In this document: piece after piece, positions 1 to 14,552 of the stretch | How positions within the stretch are numbered: the stretch's first letter is position 1 | How the letters are laid out: every line of letters starts with the position of its first letter | Source: Micromussa lordhowensis | Taxonomy: Eukaryota; Cnidaria; Anthozoa; Scleractinia; Lobophylliidae | Direction of reading: 5' to 3' | DNA: 64,000 bases | Assembly (NCBI GenBank): GCA_964020085.1 | Contig: OZ026604.1 | Coordinates: 31,005,630-31,069,629 of the forward strand | The notes under the pieces: generated by a model | Told to the model about the DNA's origin: nothing | The model's input: only the letters and a program-made list of their open reading frames with translations | The model's database searches: none | Translations under genes and position numbers: made by a program

Positions 1-189
1 GTCCTAACTAGAATTTCCTTGAAGTGCCAACCTAGCAGAACATTTTGCTGCAAACCGCGCCTCTTAAAGTGCCCGTGAAGCCGAGCTATGTCAAATTTGC
101 CAAGGGGACCCCCAGCGCGCGTTTTCTGAAATTCTGCAAAGTTGGGACCAGGGCAAACTACTGCAAAAAGAAGGCCAGAAAAAACACCC

Positions 190-3100
190 TGGCGCCAATG
201 CCATCATGTCCTAACTAAGATTCCCTTGAAGTGCCAACCTAGCAAAACATTTTGCTGCAAACCGCGCCTCTTAAAGTGCCCGTGAAGCCGAGCTATGTCA
301 AATTTGCCAAGGGGACCCCCAGCGCGCGTTTTCTGAAATTCTGCAAAGTTGGGACCAGGGCAAACTACTGCAAAAAGAAGGCCAGAAAAAACACCCTGGC
401 GCCAATGCCATCATGTCCTAACTACGATTTCCTTAAAGTGCCTACCTGGCAGAAAATTTTGGTGCAAACCGCGCCTCTTAAGGTGCCCGTGAAGCCGAGC
501 TATGTCAAATTTGCCAAGGGGACCCCCAGCGCGCGTTTTCTGAAATTCTGCAAAGTTGGGACCAGGGCAAACTACTGCAAAAAGAAGGCCAGAAAAAAAC
601 ACCCCGGCGCCAATGCCATCATGTCCTTACTAGGATTTCCTTGAAGTGCCAACCTAGCAGAACATTTTGCTGCACATCGCGCCTCTTAAAGTGCCCGTGA
701 AGCCGAGCTATGTCAAATTTGCCAAAGGAACCCACAGCGCGCGTTTTCTGAAATTCTGCAAAGTTGGGACAAGGGCAAACTACTGCAAAAAGAAGGAGAG
801 GAAAAAACACCCCGGCGCCAATGCCATCATGTCCTAACAAGAATTTCCTTAAAGTGCCAACCTAGCAGAACATTTTGCTGCAAACCGCGCCTCTTAAAGT
901 GCCCGTGAAGCCGAGCTATGTCAAATTTGCCAAGGGGACCCCCAGCGCGCGTTTTCTGAAATTCTGCAAAGTTGGGACAAGGGCAAACTACTGCAAAAAG
1001 AAGGCCAGAAAAAACACCCCGGCGCCAATGCCATCATGTCCTAACTAGGATTTCCTTAAAGTGCCAACCTAGCAGAACATTTTGCTGCAAACCGCGCTTC
1101 TTAAAGTACCCGTGAAGCCGAGCTATGTCAAATTTGCCAAGGTGACCCCCAGCGCGCGTTTTCTGAAATTCTGCAAAGTTGGGACAAGGGCAAACTACTG
1201 CAAAAAGAAGGCCAGAAAAAACACCCCGGCGCCAATGCCATCATGTTCTAACTAGGATTTCCTTAAAGTGCCAACCTAGCAGAACATTTTGCTGCAAATC
1301 GCGCCTCTTAAAGTGCCGGTGAAGCCGAGCTATGTCAAATTTGCCAAGGGGACCCCCAGCGCGCGTTTTCTGAAATTCTGCAAAGTTGGGACCAGGGCAA
1401 ACTACTGCAAAAAGAAGGCCAGAAAAAACACCCTGGCGCCAATGCCATCATGTCCTAACTAAAGTTTCCTTGAAGTGCCAACCTAGCAGAACATTTTGCT
1501 GCAAACCGCGCCTCTTAAAGTGCCCGTGAAGCCGAGCTATGTCAAATTTGCCAAGGGGACCCCCAGCGCGCGTTTTCTGAAATTCTGCAAAGTTGGGACC
1601 AGGGCAAACTACTGCAAAAAGAAGGCCACAAAAAACACCCTGGCGCCAATGCCATCATGTCGTAACTAACATTTGCTTGAAGTGCCAACCTAGCAAAACA
1701 TTTTGCTGCAAACCGCGCCTCTTAAAGTGCCCGTGAAGCCGAGCTATGTCAAATTTGCCAAGGGGACCCCCAGCGCGCGTTTTCTGAAATTCTGCAAAGT
1801 TAGGACCAGGGCAAACTACTGCAAAAAGAAAGCCAGAAAAAACACCCCGGCGCCAATGCCATCATGTCCTAACTAAAATTTCCTTGAAGTGCCAACCTAG
1901 CAGAACATTTTGCTGCAAACCGCGCCTCTTAAAGTGCCCGTAAAGCCGAGCTATGTCAAATTTGCCAAGGGGACCCCCAGCGCGCGTTTTCTGAAATTCT
2001 GCAAAGTTGGGACCAGGGCAAACTACTGCAAAAAGAAGGCCAGAAAAAACACCCTGGGGCCAATGCCATCATGTCCTAACTATAATTTTCTTAAAAAGCC
2101 AACCTAGGAGAAGATTTTGCTGCAAACCGTGCCTCTTAAAGTGCCTGTAAAGCCGAGCTATGTCAAATTTGCCAAGGGGACCCCCAGCGCGCGTTTTCTG
2201 AAATTCTGCAAAGTTGGGACCAGGGCAAACTACTGCAAAAAGAAGGCCAGAAAAAACACCCTGGCGCCAATGCCATCATGTCCTAACTAAGGTTCCCTTG
2301 AAGTGCCAACCTAGCAAAACATTTTGCTGCAAACCGCGCCTCTTAAAGTGCCCGTGAAGCCGAGCTATGTCAAATTTGCCAAGGGGACCCCCAGCGCGCG
2401 TTTTCTGAAATTCTGCAAAGTTGGGACCAGGGCAAACTACTGCAAAAAGAAGGCCAGAAAAAACACCCTGGCGCCAATGCCATCATGTCCTAACTACGAT
2501 TTCCTTAAAGTGCCTACCTGGCAGAAAATTTTGGTGCAAACCGCGCCTCTTAAGGTGCCCGTGAAGCCGAGCTATGTCAAATTTGCCAAGGGGACCCCCA
2601 GCGCGCGTTTTCTGAAATTCTGCAAAGTTGGGACCAGGGCAAACTACTGCAAAAAGAAGGCCAGAAAAAAACACCCCGGCGCCAATGCCATCATGTCCTT
2701 ACTAGGATTTCCTTGAAGTGCCAACCTAGCAGAACATTTTGCTGCAAACCGCGCCTCTTAAAGTGCCCGTGAAGCCGAGCTATGTCAAATTTGCCAAAGG
2801 AACCCAGAGCGCGCGTTTTCTGAAATTCTGCAAAGTTGGGACAAGGGCAAACTACTGCAAAAAGAAGGAGAGGAAAAAACACCCCGGCGCCAATGCCATC
2901 ATGTTCTAACTAGGATTTCCTTGAAGTGCCAACCTAGCAGAACATTTTGCTGCAAATCGCGCGTCTTAAAGTGCCGGTGAAGCCGAGCTATGTCAAATTT
3001 GCCAAGGGGACCCCCAGCGCGCGTTTTCTGAAATTCTGCAAAGTTGGGACCAGGGCAAACTACTGCAAAAAGAAGGCCAGAAAAAACACCCTGGCGCCAA

Positions 3101-4781
3101 TGCCATCATGTCTTAACTAAAGTTTCCTTGAAGTGCCAACCTAGCAGAACATTTTGCTGCAAACCGCGCCTCTTAAAGTGCCCGTGAAGCCGAGCTATGT
3201 CAAATTTGCCAAGGGGACCCCCAGCGCGCGTTTTCTGAAATTCTGCAAAGTTGGGACCAGGGCAAACTACTGCAAAAAGAAGGCCAGAAAAAACACCCTG
3301 GCGCCAATGCCATCATGTCCTAACTAACATTTGCTTGAAGTGCCAACCTAGCAAAACATTTTGCTGCAAACCGCGCCTCTTAAAGTGCCCGTGAAGCCGA
3401 GCTATGTCAAATTTGCCAAGGGGACCCCCAGCGCGCGTTTTCTGAAATTCTGCAAAGTTAGGACCAGGGCAAACTACTGCAAAAAGAAGGCCAGAAAAAA
3501 CACCCCGGCGCCAATGCCATCATGTCCTAACTAAAATTTCCTTAAAGTGCCAACCTAGCAGAACATTTTGCTGCAAACCGCGCCTCTTAAAGTGCCCGTA
3601 AAGCCGAGCTATGTCAAATTTGCCAAGGGGACCCCCAGCGCGCGTTTTCTGAAATTCTGCAAAGTTAGGACCAGGGCAAACTACTGCAAAAAGAAGGCCA
3701 GAAAAAACACCCTGGGGCCAATGCCATCATGTCCTAACTATAATTTTCTTGAAAAGCCAACCTAGGAGAAGATTTTGCTGCAAACCGTGCCTCTTAAAGT
3801 GCCCGTGAAGCCGAGCTATGTCAAATTTGCCAAGGGGACCCCCAGCGCGCGTTTTCTGAAATTCTGCAAAGTTGGGACCAGGGCAAACTACTGCAAAAAG
3901 AAGGCCAGAAAAAACACCCTGGCGCCAATGCCATCATGTCCTAACTAAAATTTCCTTAAAGTGCCAACCTAGCAAAACATTTTGCTGCAAACCGCGCCTC
4001 TTAAAGTGCCCGTGAAGCCGAGCTATGTCAAATTTGCCAAGGGGACCCCCAGCGCGCGTTTTCTGAAATTCTGCAAAGTTGGGACCAGGGCAAACTACTG
4101 CAAAAAGAAGGCCAGAAAAAACACCCTGGCGCCAATGCCATCATGTCCTAACTAAAATTTCCTTGAAGTGCCAACCTAGCAAAACATTTTGCTGCAAACC
4201 ACGCCTCTTAAAGTGCCCGTGAAGCCGAGCTATGTCAAATTTGCCAAGGGGACCCCCAGCGCGCGTTTTCTGAAATTCTGCAAAGTTGGGACCAGGGCAA
4301 ACTACTGCAAAAAGAAGGCCAGAAAAAACACCCTGGCGCCAATGCCATCATGTCCTAACTACGATTTCCTTAAAGTGCCTACCTGGCAGAACATTTTGGT
4401 GCAAACCGCGCCTCTTAAGGTGCCCGTGAAGCCGAGCTATGTCAAATTTGCCAAGGGGACCCCCAGCGCGCGTTTTCTGAAATTCTGCAAAGTTGGAACC
4501 AGGGCAAACTACTGCAAAAAGAAGGCCAGAAAAAAACACCCCGGCGCCAAAGCCATCATGTCCTTACTAGGATTTCCTTGAAGTGCCAACCTAGCAGAAC
4601 ATTTTGCTGCAAACCGCGCCTCTTAAAGTGCCCGTGAAGCCGAGCTATGTCAAATTTGCCAAGGGGACCCCCAGCGCGCGTTTTCTGAAATTCTGCAAAG
4701 TTGGGACCAGGGCAAACTACTGCAAAAAAAAGGCCAGAAAAAACACCCTGGAGCCAATGCCATCATGTCCTAACTAGGATT
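190..4781 (+). repeat. Higher-order repeat block, about 8-10 monomers per copy
   Basis: A run of diagnostic monomers recurs. The segment around 252-840 reappears at 2324-2912, offset 2,072 bp, and again from 4189, a further 1,865 bp on. The segment at 1245-2107 matches 2902-3765 with an offset near 1,658 bp. The change in offset means copy one carries about two extra monomers (near 840-1245) that copy two lacks. Shared oddities include acctggcagaaaattttggt, the run ggagaggaaaaaacacc, and cctaggagaagattttgc. Confidence 0.8.
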
Positions 4782-7029
4782 TCCTAAGAGTGCCAACCTA
4801 GCAGAACATTTTGCTGAAAACCGCGCCTCTTAAAGTGCCCGTGAAGCCGAGCTATGTCAAATTTGCCAAGGGGACCCCCAGCGCGCGTTTTCTGAAATTC
4901 TGCAAAGTTGGGACCAGGGCAAACTACTGCAAAAGAAGGCCAGAAAAAACACCCTGGCGCCAATGCCATCATGTCTTAACTAAAATTTCCTTGAAGTGCC
5001 AACCTAGCAGAACATTTTGCTGCAAACTGCGCCTCTTAAAGTGCCCGTGAAGCCGAGCTATGTCAAATTTGCCAAGGGGATCCCCAGCGCGCGTTTTCTG
5101 AAATTCTGCAAAGTTGGGACCAGGGCAAACTACTGCAAAAAGAAGGCCAAAAAAAACACCCTGGCGCCAATGCCATCATGTCTTAACTAAAATTTCCTTA
5201 AAGTGCCAACCTAGCAGAACATTTTGCTGCAAACCGCGCCTCTTAAAGTGCCCGTGAAGCCGAACTATGTCAAATTTGCCAAGGGGACCCCCAGCGCGCG
5301 TTTTCTGAAATTCTGCAAAGTTGGGACCAGGGCAAACTACTGCAAAAAGAAGGCCAGAAAAAACACCCTGGCGCCAATGCCATCATGTCCTAACTACAAT
5401 TTCCTTGAAGTGCCAACCCAGCAGAACATTTTGCTGCAAACCGCGCCTCTTAAAGTGCCCGTGAAGCCGAGCTATGTCAAATTTGCCAAGGGGACCCCCA
5501 GCGCGCGTTTTCTGAAATTCTGCAAAGTTGGGACCAGGGCAAACTACTGCAAAAAGAAGGCCAGAAAAAACACCCTGGAGCCAATGCCATCATGTCCTAA
5601 CTACGATTTCCTTAAAGTGCCAACCTAGCAGAACATTTTGCTGCAAACCGCGCCTCTTAAAGTGCCCGTGAAGCCGAGCTATGTCAAATTTGCCAAGGGA
5701 ACCCCCAGCGCGCGTTTTCTGAAATTCTGCAAAGTTGGGACCAGGGCAAACTACTGCAAAAAGAAGGCAAGAAAAAAACACCCTGGCGCCAATGTCATCA
5801 TGTCCTAACTACGATTTCCTTGAAGTGCCAACCTAGCAGAACATTTTGCTGCAAACCGCGCCTCTTAAAGTGCCCGTGAAGCCGAGCTATGTCAAATTTG
5901 CCAAGGGGACCCCCAGCGCGCGTTTTCTGAAATTCTGCAAAGTTGGGACCAGGGCAAACTACTGCAAAAAGAAGGCCAGAAAAAACACCCTGGCGCCAAT
6001 GCCATCATGTCCTAACTAAAATTTTCTTGAAGTGCCAACCTAGCAGAACATTTTGCTGCAAACCGCGCTTCTTAAAGTGCCCGTGAAGCCGAGCTATGTC
6101 AAATTTGCCAAGGGGACCCCCAGCGCGCGTTTTCTGAAATTCTGCAAAGTTGGGACCAGGGCAAACTACTGCAAAAAGAAGGCCAGAAAAAACACCCTGG
6201 CGCCAATGCCATCATGTCGTAACTAAAATTTCCTTAAAGTGCCAACCTAGCAGAACATTTTGCTGCAAACCGCGCCTCTTAAAGTGCCCGTGAAGCCAAG
6301 CTATGTCAAATTTGCCAAGGGGACCCCAGGCGCGCGTTTTCTGAAATTCTGCAAAGTTGGGACCAGGGCAAACTACTGCAAAAAGAAGGCCAGAAAAAAC
6401 ACCCTGGCGCCAATGCCATCATGTCCTAACTAAAACTTCCTTAAAGTGCCAACCTAGCAGAACATTTTGCTGCAAACCGCGCCTCTTAAAGTGCCCGTGA
6501 AGCCGAGCTATGTCAAATTTGGCGAGGGGACCCCCAGCGCGCGTTTTCTGAAATTCTGCAAAGTTGGGACCAGGGGAAACTACTGCAAAAAGAAGGCCAA
6601 AAAAAACACCCTGGCGCCAATGCCATCATGTCTTAACTAAAATTTCCTTGAAGAGCCAACCTAGCAAAACATTTTGCTGCAAACCGCGCCTCTTAAAGTG
6701 CCCGTGAAGCCGAGCTATGTCAAATTTGCCAAGGGGACTCCCAGCGCGCGTTTTCTGAAATTCTGCAAAGTTGGGACCAGGGGAAACTACTGCAAAACGA
6801 TGGCCAAAAAAACACCTTGGCGCCAATGCCATCATGTCCTAACTAGAACTTCCTTAAAGTGCCAACCTAGCAGAACATTTTGCTGCAAACCGCGCCTCTT
6901 AAAGTGCTCGTGAAGCCGAGCTATGTCAAATTTGCCAAGGGAACCCCCAGCGCGCGTTTTCTGAAATTCTGCAAAAATTGGACCAGGAGAAACTACTGCA
7001 AAAAGAAGGCCAGAAAAAACACCCTGGCG

Positions 7030-10000
7030 CCAATGCCATCATGTCCTAACTAAAATTTCCTTGAAGTGCCAACTAAGCAGAACATTTTTCTGCAAACCGC
7101 GCCTCTTAAAGTGCCCGTGAAGCCGAGCTATGTCAAAGTTGCCAAGGGCACCCCCAGCGCGCGTTTTCTGAAATTCTGCAAAGTTGGGACCAGGGCAAAC
7201 TACTGCAAAAAGAAGGCCAGAAAAAACACCCTGGCGCCAATGCCATCATGTCCTAACTACCATTTCTTTCAAGTGCCAACCTAGCAGAACATTTTGCTGC
7301 AAACCGCGCCTCTTAAAGTGCCTGTGAAGCCGAGGTATGTCAAATTTGCCAAGGGGACCCCCAGCGCGCGTTTTCTGAAATTCTGCAAAGTTGGGACCAG
7401 GGGAAACTACTGCAAAAAGAAGGCCAGAAAAAACACCCTGTCGCCAATGCCATCATGTCCTAACTAAAACTTCATTAAAGTGCCAACCTAGCAGAACATT
7501 TTGCTGCAAACCGCGCCTCTTAAAGTGCCCGTGAAGCCGAGGTATGTCAAATTTGCCAAGGGGACCCCCAGCGCGCGTTTTCTGAAATTCTGCAAAGTTG
7601 GGACCAGGGGAAACTACTGCAAAAAGAAGACCAGAAAAAACACCCTGTCGCCAATGCCATCATGTCCTAACTAAAACTTCCTTGAAGTGCCCACCTAGCA
7701 GAACATTTTGCTGCAAACCGCGCCTCTTAAAGTGCTCGTGAAGCCGAGCTATGTCAAATTTGCCGAGGGGACCCCCAGCGCGCGTTTTCTGAAATTCTGC
7801 AAAGTTGGGACCAGGGAAAACTACTGCAAAAAAAAAAGAAGGCCAGAAAAAACACCCTGGCGCCAATGCCATCATGTCCTAACTAAAATTTCCTTGAAGT
7901 GCCGACCTAGCAGAACATTTTGCTGCAAACCGTGCCTCTTAAAGTGCCCGTGAAGCCGAGCTATGTCAAAGTTGCCAAGGGGACCCCCAGCGCGCGTTTT
8001 CTGAAATTCTGCAAAGTTGGGACTAGGGAAAACTACTGCAAAAAAAAAAGAAGGCCAGAAAAAACACCCTGGCGCCAACGCCATCATGTCTTAACTAAAA
8101 TTTGCTTAAAGTGCCAACCTGGCAAAACATTTTGCAGCAAACCGCGCCTCTTAAAGTGCTCGTGAAGCCGAGCTATGTCAAATTTGCCAAGGGAACACCC
8201 AGCGCGCGTTTTCTGAAATTCTGCAAAAATGGGACCAGGAGAAACTACTGCAAAAAGAAGGCCAGAAAAAACACCCTGGAGCCAATGCCATCATGTCCTA
8301 ACTAAAATTTCCTTAAAGTGCCAACCAAGCAGAACATTTTTCCGCAAACCGCGCCTCTTAAAGTGCCCGTGAAGCCGAGCTATGTCAAATTTGCCAAGGG
8401 CACCCCCAGCGCGCGTTTTCTGAAATTCTGCAAAGTTGGGACCAGGGGAAACTACTGCAAAAAGAAGGCCAGAAAAAACACCCTGGCGCCAATGCCATCA
8501 TGTCCTAACTACCATTTCTTTCAAGTGCCAACCTAGCAGAACATTTTGCTGCAAACCGCGCCTCTTAAAGTGCCCGTGAAGCCAAGGTATGTCAAATTTC
8601 CCAAGGGAACCCCAGCGCGCGTTTTCTGAAATTCTGCAAAGTTGGGACCAGGGAAAACTACTGCAAAAAGAAGGCCAGAAAAAACACCCTGGCGCCAATG
8701 CCATCATGTCCTAACGAAAATTTCCTTAAAGTGCCAACCTAGCAGAACATTTTGCTGCAAACCGCGCCTCTTAAAGTGCCCGTGAAGCCGAGCTATGTCA
8801 AATTTGCCAAGGGGACCCCCAGCGCGCGTTTTCTGAAATTCTGCAAAGTTGGGACCAGGGGAAACTACTTCAAAAAGAAGGCCAGAAAAAACACCCTGTC
8901 GCCAATGCCATCATGTCCTAACTAAAACTTCCTTGAAGTGCCCACCTAGCAGAACATTTTGCTGCAAACCGCGCCTCTTAAAGTGCCCGTGAAGCCGAGC
9001 TATGTCAAATTTGGCGAGGGGACCCCCAGCGCGCGTTTTCTGAAATTCTGCAAAGTTGGGACCAGGGGAAACTACTGCAAAAAGAAGGCCAGAAAAAACG
9101 CCCTGGCGCCAATGCCATCATGTCCTAACTAGGATTTCCTTGAAGTGCCAACCTAGCAAAACATTTTGCTGCAAACCGCGCCTCTTAAAGTGCCCGTGAA
9201 GCCGAGCTATGTCAAATTTGCCAAGGGGACTCCCAGCGCGCGTTTTCTGAAATTCTGCAAAGTTGGGACCAGGGAAAACTACTGCAAAAAAAAAAGAAGG
9301 CCAGAAAAAACACCCTGGCGCCAATGCCATCATGTCCTAACTAAAATTTCCTTGAAGTGCCAACTAAGCAGAACATTTTTCTGCAAACCGCGCCTCTTAA
9401 AGTGCCCGTGAAGCCGAGCTATGTCAAAGTTGCCAAGGGCACCCCCAGCGCGCGTTTTCTGAAATTCTGCAAAGTTGGGACCAGGGCAAACTACTGCAAA
9501 AAGAAGGCCAGAAAAAAACACCCTGTCGCCAATGCCATCATGTCCTAACTACCATTTCTTTCAAGTGCCAACCTAGCAGAACATTTTGCTGCAAACCGCG
9601 CCTCTTAAAGTGCCCGTGAAGCCGAGGTATGTCAAATTTGCCAAGGGGACCCCCAGCGCGCGTTTTCTGAAATTCTGCAAAGTTGGGACCAGGGGAAACT
9701 ACTGCAAAAAGAAGGCCAGAAAAAACACCCTGTCGCCAATGCCATCATGTCCTAACTACCATTTCTTTCAAGTGCCAACCTAGCAGAACATTTTGCTGCA
9801 AACCGCGCCTCTTAAAGTGCCCGTGAAGCCGAGGTATGTCAAATTTGCCAAGGGGACCCCCAGCGCGCGTTTTCTGAAATTCTGCAAAGTTGGGACCAGG
9901 GGAAACTACTGCAAAAAGAAGGCCAGAAAAAAGACCCTGTCGCCAATGCCATCATGTCCTAACTAAAACTTCCTTGAAGTGCCAACCTAGCAGAACATTT

Positions 10001-10420
10001 TGCTGCAAACCGCGCCTCTTAAAGTGCTCGTGAAGCCGAGCTATGTCAAATTTGCCGAGGGGACCCTCAGCGCGCGTTTTCTGAAATTCTGCAAAGTTGG
10101 GACCAGGGAAAACTACTGCAAAAAAAAAAGAAGGCCAGAAAAAACACCCTGGCGCCAATGCCATCATGTCCTAACTAAAATTTCCTTGAAGTGCCAACCT
10201 AGCAGAACATTTTGCTGCAAACCGTGCCTCTTAAAGTGCCCGTGAAGCCGAGCTATGTCAAAGTTTCCAAGGGGACCCCCAGCGCGCGTTTTCTGAAATT
10301 CTGCAAAGTTGGGACCAGGGAAAACTACTGCAAAAAAAAAGAAGGCCAGAAAAAACACCCTGGCGCCAACGCCATCATGTCTTAACTAAAATTTGGTTAA
10401 AGTGCCAACCTGGCAAAACA
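7030..10420 (+). repeat. Duplicated 11-monomer block with expanded A-tract monomers
   Basis: The stretch near 7056-8130 recurs near 9347-10420 with an offset of about 2,291 bp. Shared markers are caactaagcagaacattttt, gaggtatgtcaaatttgcc and a subset of monomers in which the usual five-A run is expanded to about nine or ten As (near 7829, 8039, 9288, 10119 and 10331). The expanded run was probably created once and then spread by duplication of the block. Confidence 0.75.
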
Positions 10421-11639
10421 TTTTGCTGCAAACCGCGCCTCTTAAAGTGCCCGTGAAGCCGAGCTATGTCAAATTTGCCAAGGGGACCCCCTGCGCGCGT
10501 TTTCTGAAATTCTGCAAAGTTGGGACCAGGGGAAACTACTGCAAAAAGAAGGCCAGAAAAAACACCCTGACACCAATGCCATCATGTCTTAACTAGGATT
10601 TCCTTGAAGTGCCAACCTAGCAGAACATTTTGCTGCAAACCGCGCCTCTTAAAGTGCCCGTGAAGCCGAGCTATGTCAAATTTGCCAAGGGGACCCCCAA
10701 CGCGCGTTTTCTGAAATTCTGCAACGTTTGGACCAAGGCAAACTACTGCAAAGAGGAGGCAAGAAAAAACACCCTGACGCCAATTCCATCATGTCCTGAC
10801 TAAAATTTCCTTCAAGTGCCAACCTAGCAGAACATTTTGCTGCAAACCGCGCCTCTTAAAGTGCCCGTGAAGCCGAGCTATGTCAAATTTGCCAAGGGGA
10901 CCCCCAGCGCGCGTTTTCTGAAATTCTGCAAAGTTGGGACCAGGGGAAACTACTGCAAAAAGAAGGCCAGGAAAAACACCCTGGCGCCAATGCCATCATG
11001 TCCTAACTAGAATTTGTTTCAAGTGCCAACCTAGCAGAACACTTTGCTGCAAACCGCGCCTCTTAAAGTGCCCGTGAAGCCGAGCTATGTCAAATTTGCC
11101 AAGGGGACCCCCAGCGCGCGTTTTCTGAAATTCTGCAAAGTTGGGACCAGGGGAAACTACTGCAAAAAAAAGGCCAGAAAAAACACCCTGGCGCCAATGC
11201 CATCATGTCTTAACTAAAACTTCATTGAAGTGCCAACCTAGCAGAACATTTTGCTGCAAACCGCGCCTCTTAAAGTGCCCGTGAAGCCGAGCTATGTCAA
11301 ATTTGCCAAGGGGATCCCCAGCGCGCGTTTTCTGAAATTCTGCAAAGTTGGGACCAGGGAAAACTACTGCAAAAATAAGGCCAGAAAAAACACCCTGGCG
11401 CCAATGCCATCATGTCCTAACTAAAATTTCCTTAAAGTGCCAACCTAGCAGAACATTTTGCTGCAAACCGCGCCTCTTAAAGTGCCCGTGAAGACGAGCT
11501 ATGTGAAATTTGCCAAGGGGACCTCCAGCGCGCGTTTTCTGAAATTCTGCAAAGTTGGGACCAGGGAAAACTACTGCAAAAATAAGGCCAGAAAAAACAC
11601 CCTGGCGCCAATGCCATCATGTCCTAACTAACATTTCCT

Positions 11640-14552
11640 TGAAGTGCCAACCTAGCAGAACATTTTGCTGCAAACCGCGCCTCTTAAAGTGCCCGTGAAG
11701 ACGAGCTATGTGAAATTTGCCAAGGGGACCCCCAGCGGGCGTTTTCTGAAATTCTGCAAAGTTGGGACCAGGGGAAACTACTGCAAAAATAAGGCCAGAA
11801 AAAACACCCTGGCGCCAATGCCATCATGTCCTAACTACAATTTCTTTAAAGTGCCAACCTAGCAGAACATTTTGCTGCAAACCGCGCCTCTTAAAGTGCC
11901 CGTGAAGACGAGCTATGTGAAATTTGCCAAGGGGACCCCCAGCGCGCGTTTTCTGAAATTCTGCAAAGTTGGGACCAGGGGAAACTACTGCAAAAAGAAG
12001 GCCAAAAAAAACACCCTGGCGCCAATGCCATCATGTTTTAACTACGATTTCCTTAAAGTTCCAACCTAGCAGAACATTTTGCTGCAAACCGCGCCTCTTA
12101 AAGTGCCCGTGAAGCCGAGCTATGTCAATTTTGCCAAGGAGACCCCCAGCGCGCGTTTTCTGAAATTCTGCAAAGTTGGGACCAGGGGAAACTACTGCAA
12201 AAAGAAGGCCAGAAAAAAACACGCTGGCGCCAATGCCATCATGTCCTAACTAGAATTTGTTTCAAGTGCCAACCTAGCAGAACATTTTGCTGCAAACCGC
12301 GCCTCTTGAAGTGCCCGTGAAGCCGAGCTATGTCAAATTTGCCAAGGGGACCCCCAGCGCGCGTTTTCTGAAATTCTGCAACGTTTGGACCAGGGGAAAC
12401 TACTGCAAAGAGGAGGCAAGAAAAAACACCCTGACGCCAATTCCATCTTGTCCTAACTAAAATTTCCTTCAAGTGCCAACCTAGCAGAACATTTTGCTGC
12501 AAACCGCGCCTCTTAAAGTGCCCGTGAAGCCGAGCTATGTCAAATTTGCCAAGGGGACCCCCAGCGCGCGTTTTCTGAAATTCTGCAAAGTTGGGACAAG
12601 GGGAAACTACTGCAAAAAGAAGGCCAGAAAAAACACGCTGGCGCCAATGCCATCATGTCTTAACTAGGATTTCCTTGAAGTGCCAACCTAGCAAAACATT
12701 TCGCAGGAAACCGCGCCTCTTAAAAAGCCCGTGAAGCCGAGCTACGTCAAATTTGCCAAGGGGACCCCCAGCGCGCGTTTTCTGAAATTCTGCAAAGTTG
12801 GGACCAGAGGAAACTACTGCAAAAAGAAGACCAGAAAAAACGCCCTGGCGCCAATGCCATCATGTTCTAACTTAAATTTCCTTGAAGTGCCAACCTAGCA
12901 GAACATTTTGCTGCAAACCGCGCCTCTTAAAGTGCCCGTGAAGCCGAGCTATATCAAATTTGCGAACGGGACCCCCAGCGCGCGTTTTCTGAAATTCTGC
13001 AAAGTTGGGACCAGGGGAAACTACTGCAAAAAGAAGGCCAGAAAAAACACCCTGGCGCCAATGCCATCATGTCGTATTTAGCATTTCCTTGAAGTGCCAA
13101 CCAAGCAGAACATTTTGCTGCAAACCGCGCCTCTTAAAGTGCCTGTGAAGCCGAGCTATGTCAAATTTGCCAACGGGACCCCCAGCGCGTTTTCTGAAAT
13201 TCTGCAAAGTTGGGACCAGGGGAAACTACTGCAAAAAGAAGGCCAAAGAAAACACCCTGGCGCCAATGCCATCATGTCCTAACTAAAATTTCCTTCAATT
13301 TTTAACCTAGCAGAACATTTTGCTGCAAACCGCGCCTCTTAAAGTGCCCGTGAAGCCGAGCTATGTCAAATTTGCCAAGGAGACCCCCGGCGCGCGTTTT
13401 CTGAAATTCTGCAAACTTGGGACCAGGGGAAACTACTGCAAAAAGAAGGCCAGGAAAAACACCCTGGCGCCATTGCCATCGTGTTCTAACTAAAATTTAC
13501 TTTAAGTGCCAACCTAGCAAAAGATTTTGCTGCAAACCGCGCCTCTTAAAGTGCCCGTGAAGCCGAGCTATGTCAAATTTGCCAAGGGGACCCCCAGCGC
13601 GCGTTTTCTGAAATTCTGCAAAGTTGGGACCAGGGGAAACTACTGCAAAAAGAAGGCCAGGAAAAACACCCTGGCGCCAATGCCATCATGTCCTAACTAG
13701 AATTTGTTTCAAGTGCCAACCTAGCAGAACATTTTGCTGCAAACCGCGCCTCTTAAAGTGCTCGTGAAGCCGAGCTATGTCAAATTTGCCAAGGGGACCC
13801 CCAGCGCGCGTTTTCTAAAATTCTGCAAAGTTGGGACCAGGGGAAACTACTGCAAAAAAAAGGCCAGAAAAAACACCCTGGCGCCAATGCCATCATGTGT
13901 TAACTAAGATTTTTTTGAAGTGCCAACCTAGCAGAACATTTTGCTGCAAACCGCGCCTCTTAAAGTGCCCGTGAAGCCGAGCTATGTCAAATTTGCCAAG
14001 GGGATCCCCAGCGCGCGTTTTCTGAAATTCTGCAAAGTTGGGACCAGGGAAAACTACTGCAAAAATAAGGCCAAAAAAAACACCCTGGCGCCAATGCCAT
14101 CATGTCCTAACTTAAATTTTCTTAAAGTGCCAACCTAGCAGAACATTTTGCTGCAAACCGCGCCTCTTAAAGTGCCCGTGAAGACGAGCTATGTGAAATT
14201 TGCCAAGGGGACCCCCAGCGCGCGTTTTCTGAAATTCTGCAAAGTTGGGACCAGGGAAAACTACTGCAAAAATAAGGCCAGAAAAAACACCCTGGCGCCA
14301 ATGCCATCATGTCCTAACTAAAATTTCCTTAAAGTGCCAACCTAGCAGAACATTTTGCTGCAAACCGCGCCTCTTAAAGTGCCCGTGAAGACGAGCTATG
14401 TGAAATTTTCCAAGCGGACCCCCAGCGCGCGTTTTCTGAAATTCTGCAAAGTTGGGACCAGGGGAAACTACTGCAAAAAGAAGGCCAGAAAAAACACCCT
14501 GGCGCAAATTCCATCATGTCCTAACTACAATTTCTTTAAAGTGCCAACCTAG
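11640..14552 (+). repeat. Satellite subfamily with gaagacgagctatgtgaaat, duplicated at 13-monomer spacing
   Basis: Monomers near 11490, 11697 and 11905, and again near 14173 and 14388, carry gaagacgagctatgtgaaat in place of the usual gaagccgagctatgtcaaat, often with the aaataaggcc variant. Units at 11665 and 14355 are 2,690 bp apart, close to 13 monomers. The linked pair of changes marks a local subfamily. The exact copy boundaries are not clear by eye. Confidence 0.6.

Noticed and set aside
252..644. 126-134 codon ORFs in the satellite (basic, lysine-rich peptide)
   Set aside because: They start at TTG, follow the 69-codon satellite period, exist only in units that lost both stops, and sit among hundreds of non-coding units.
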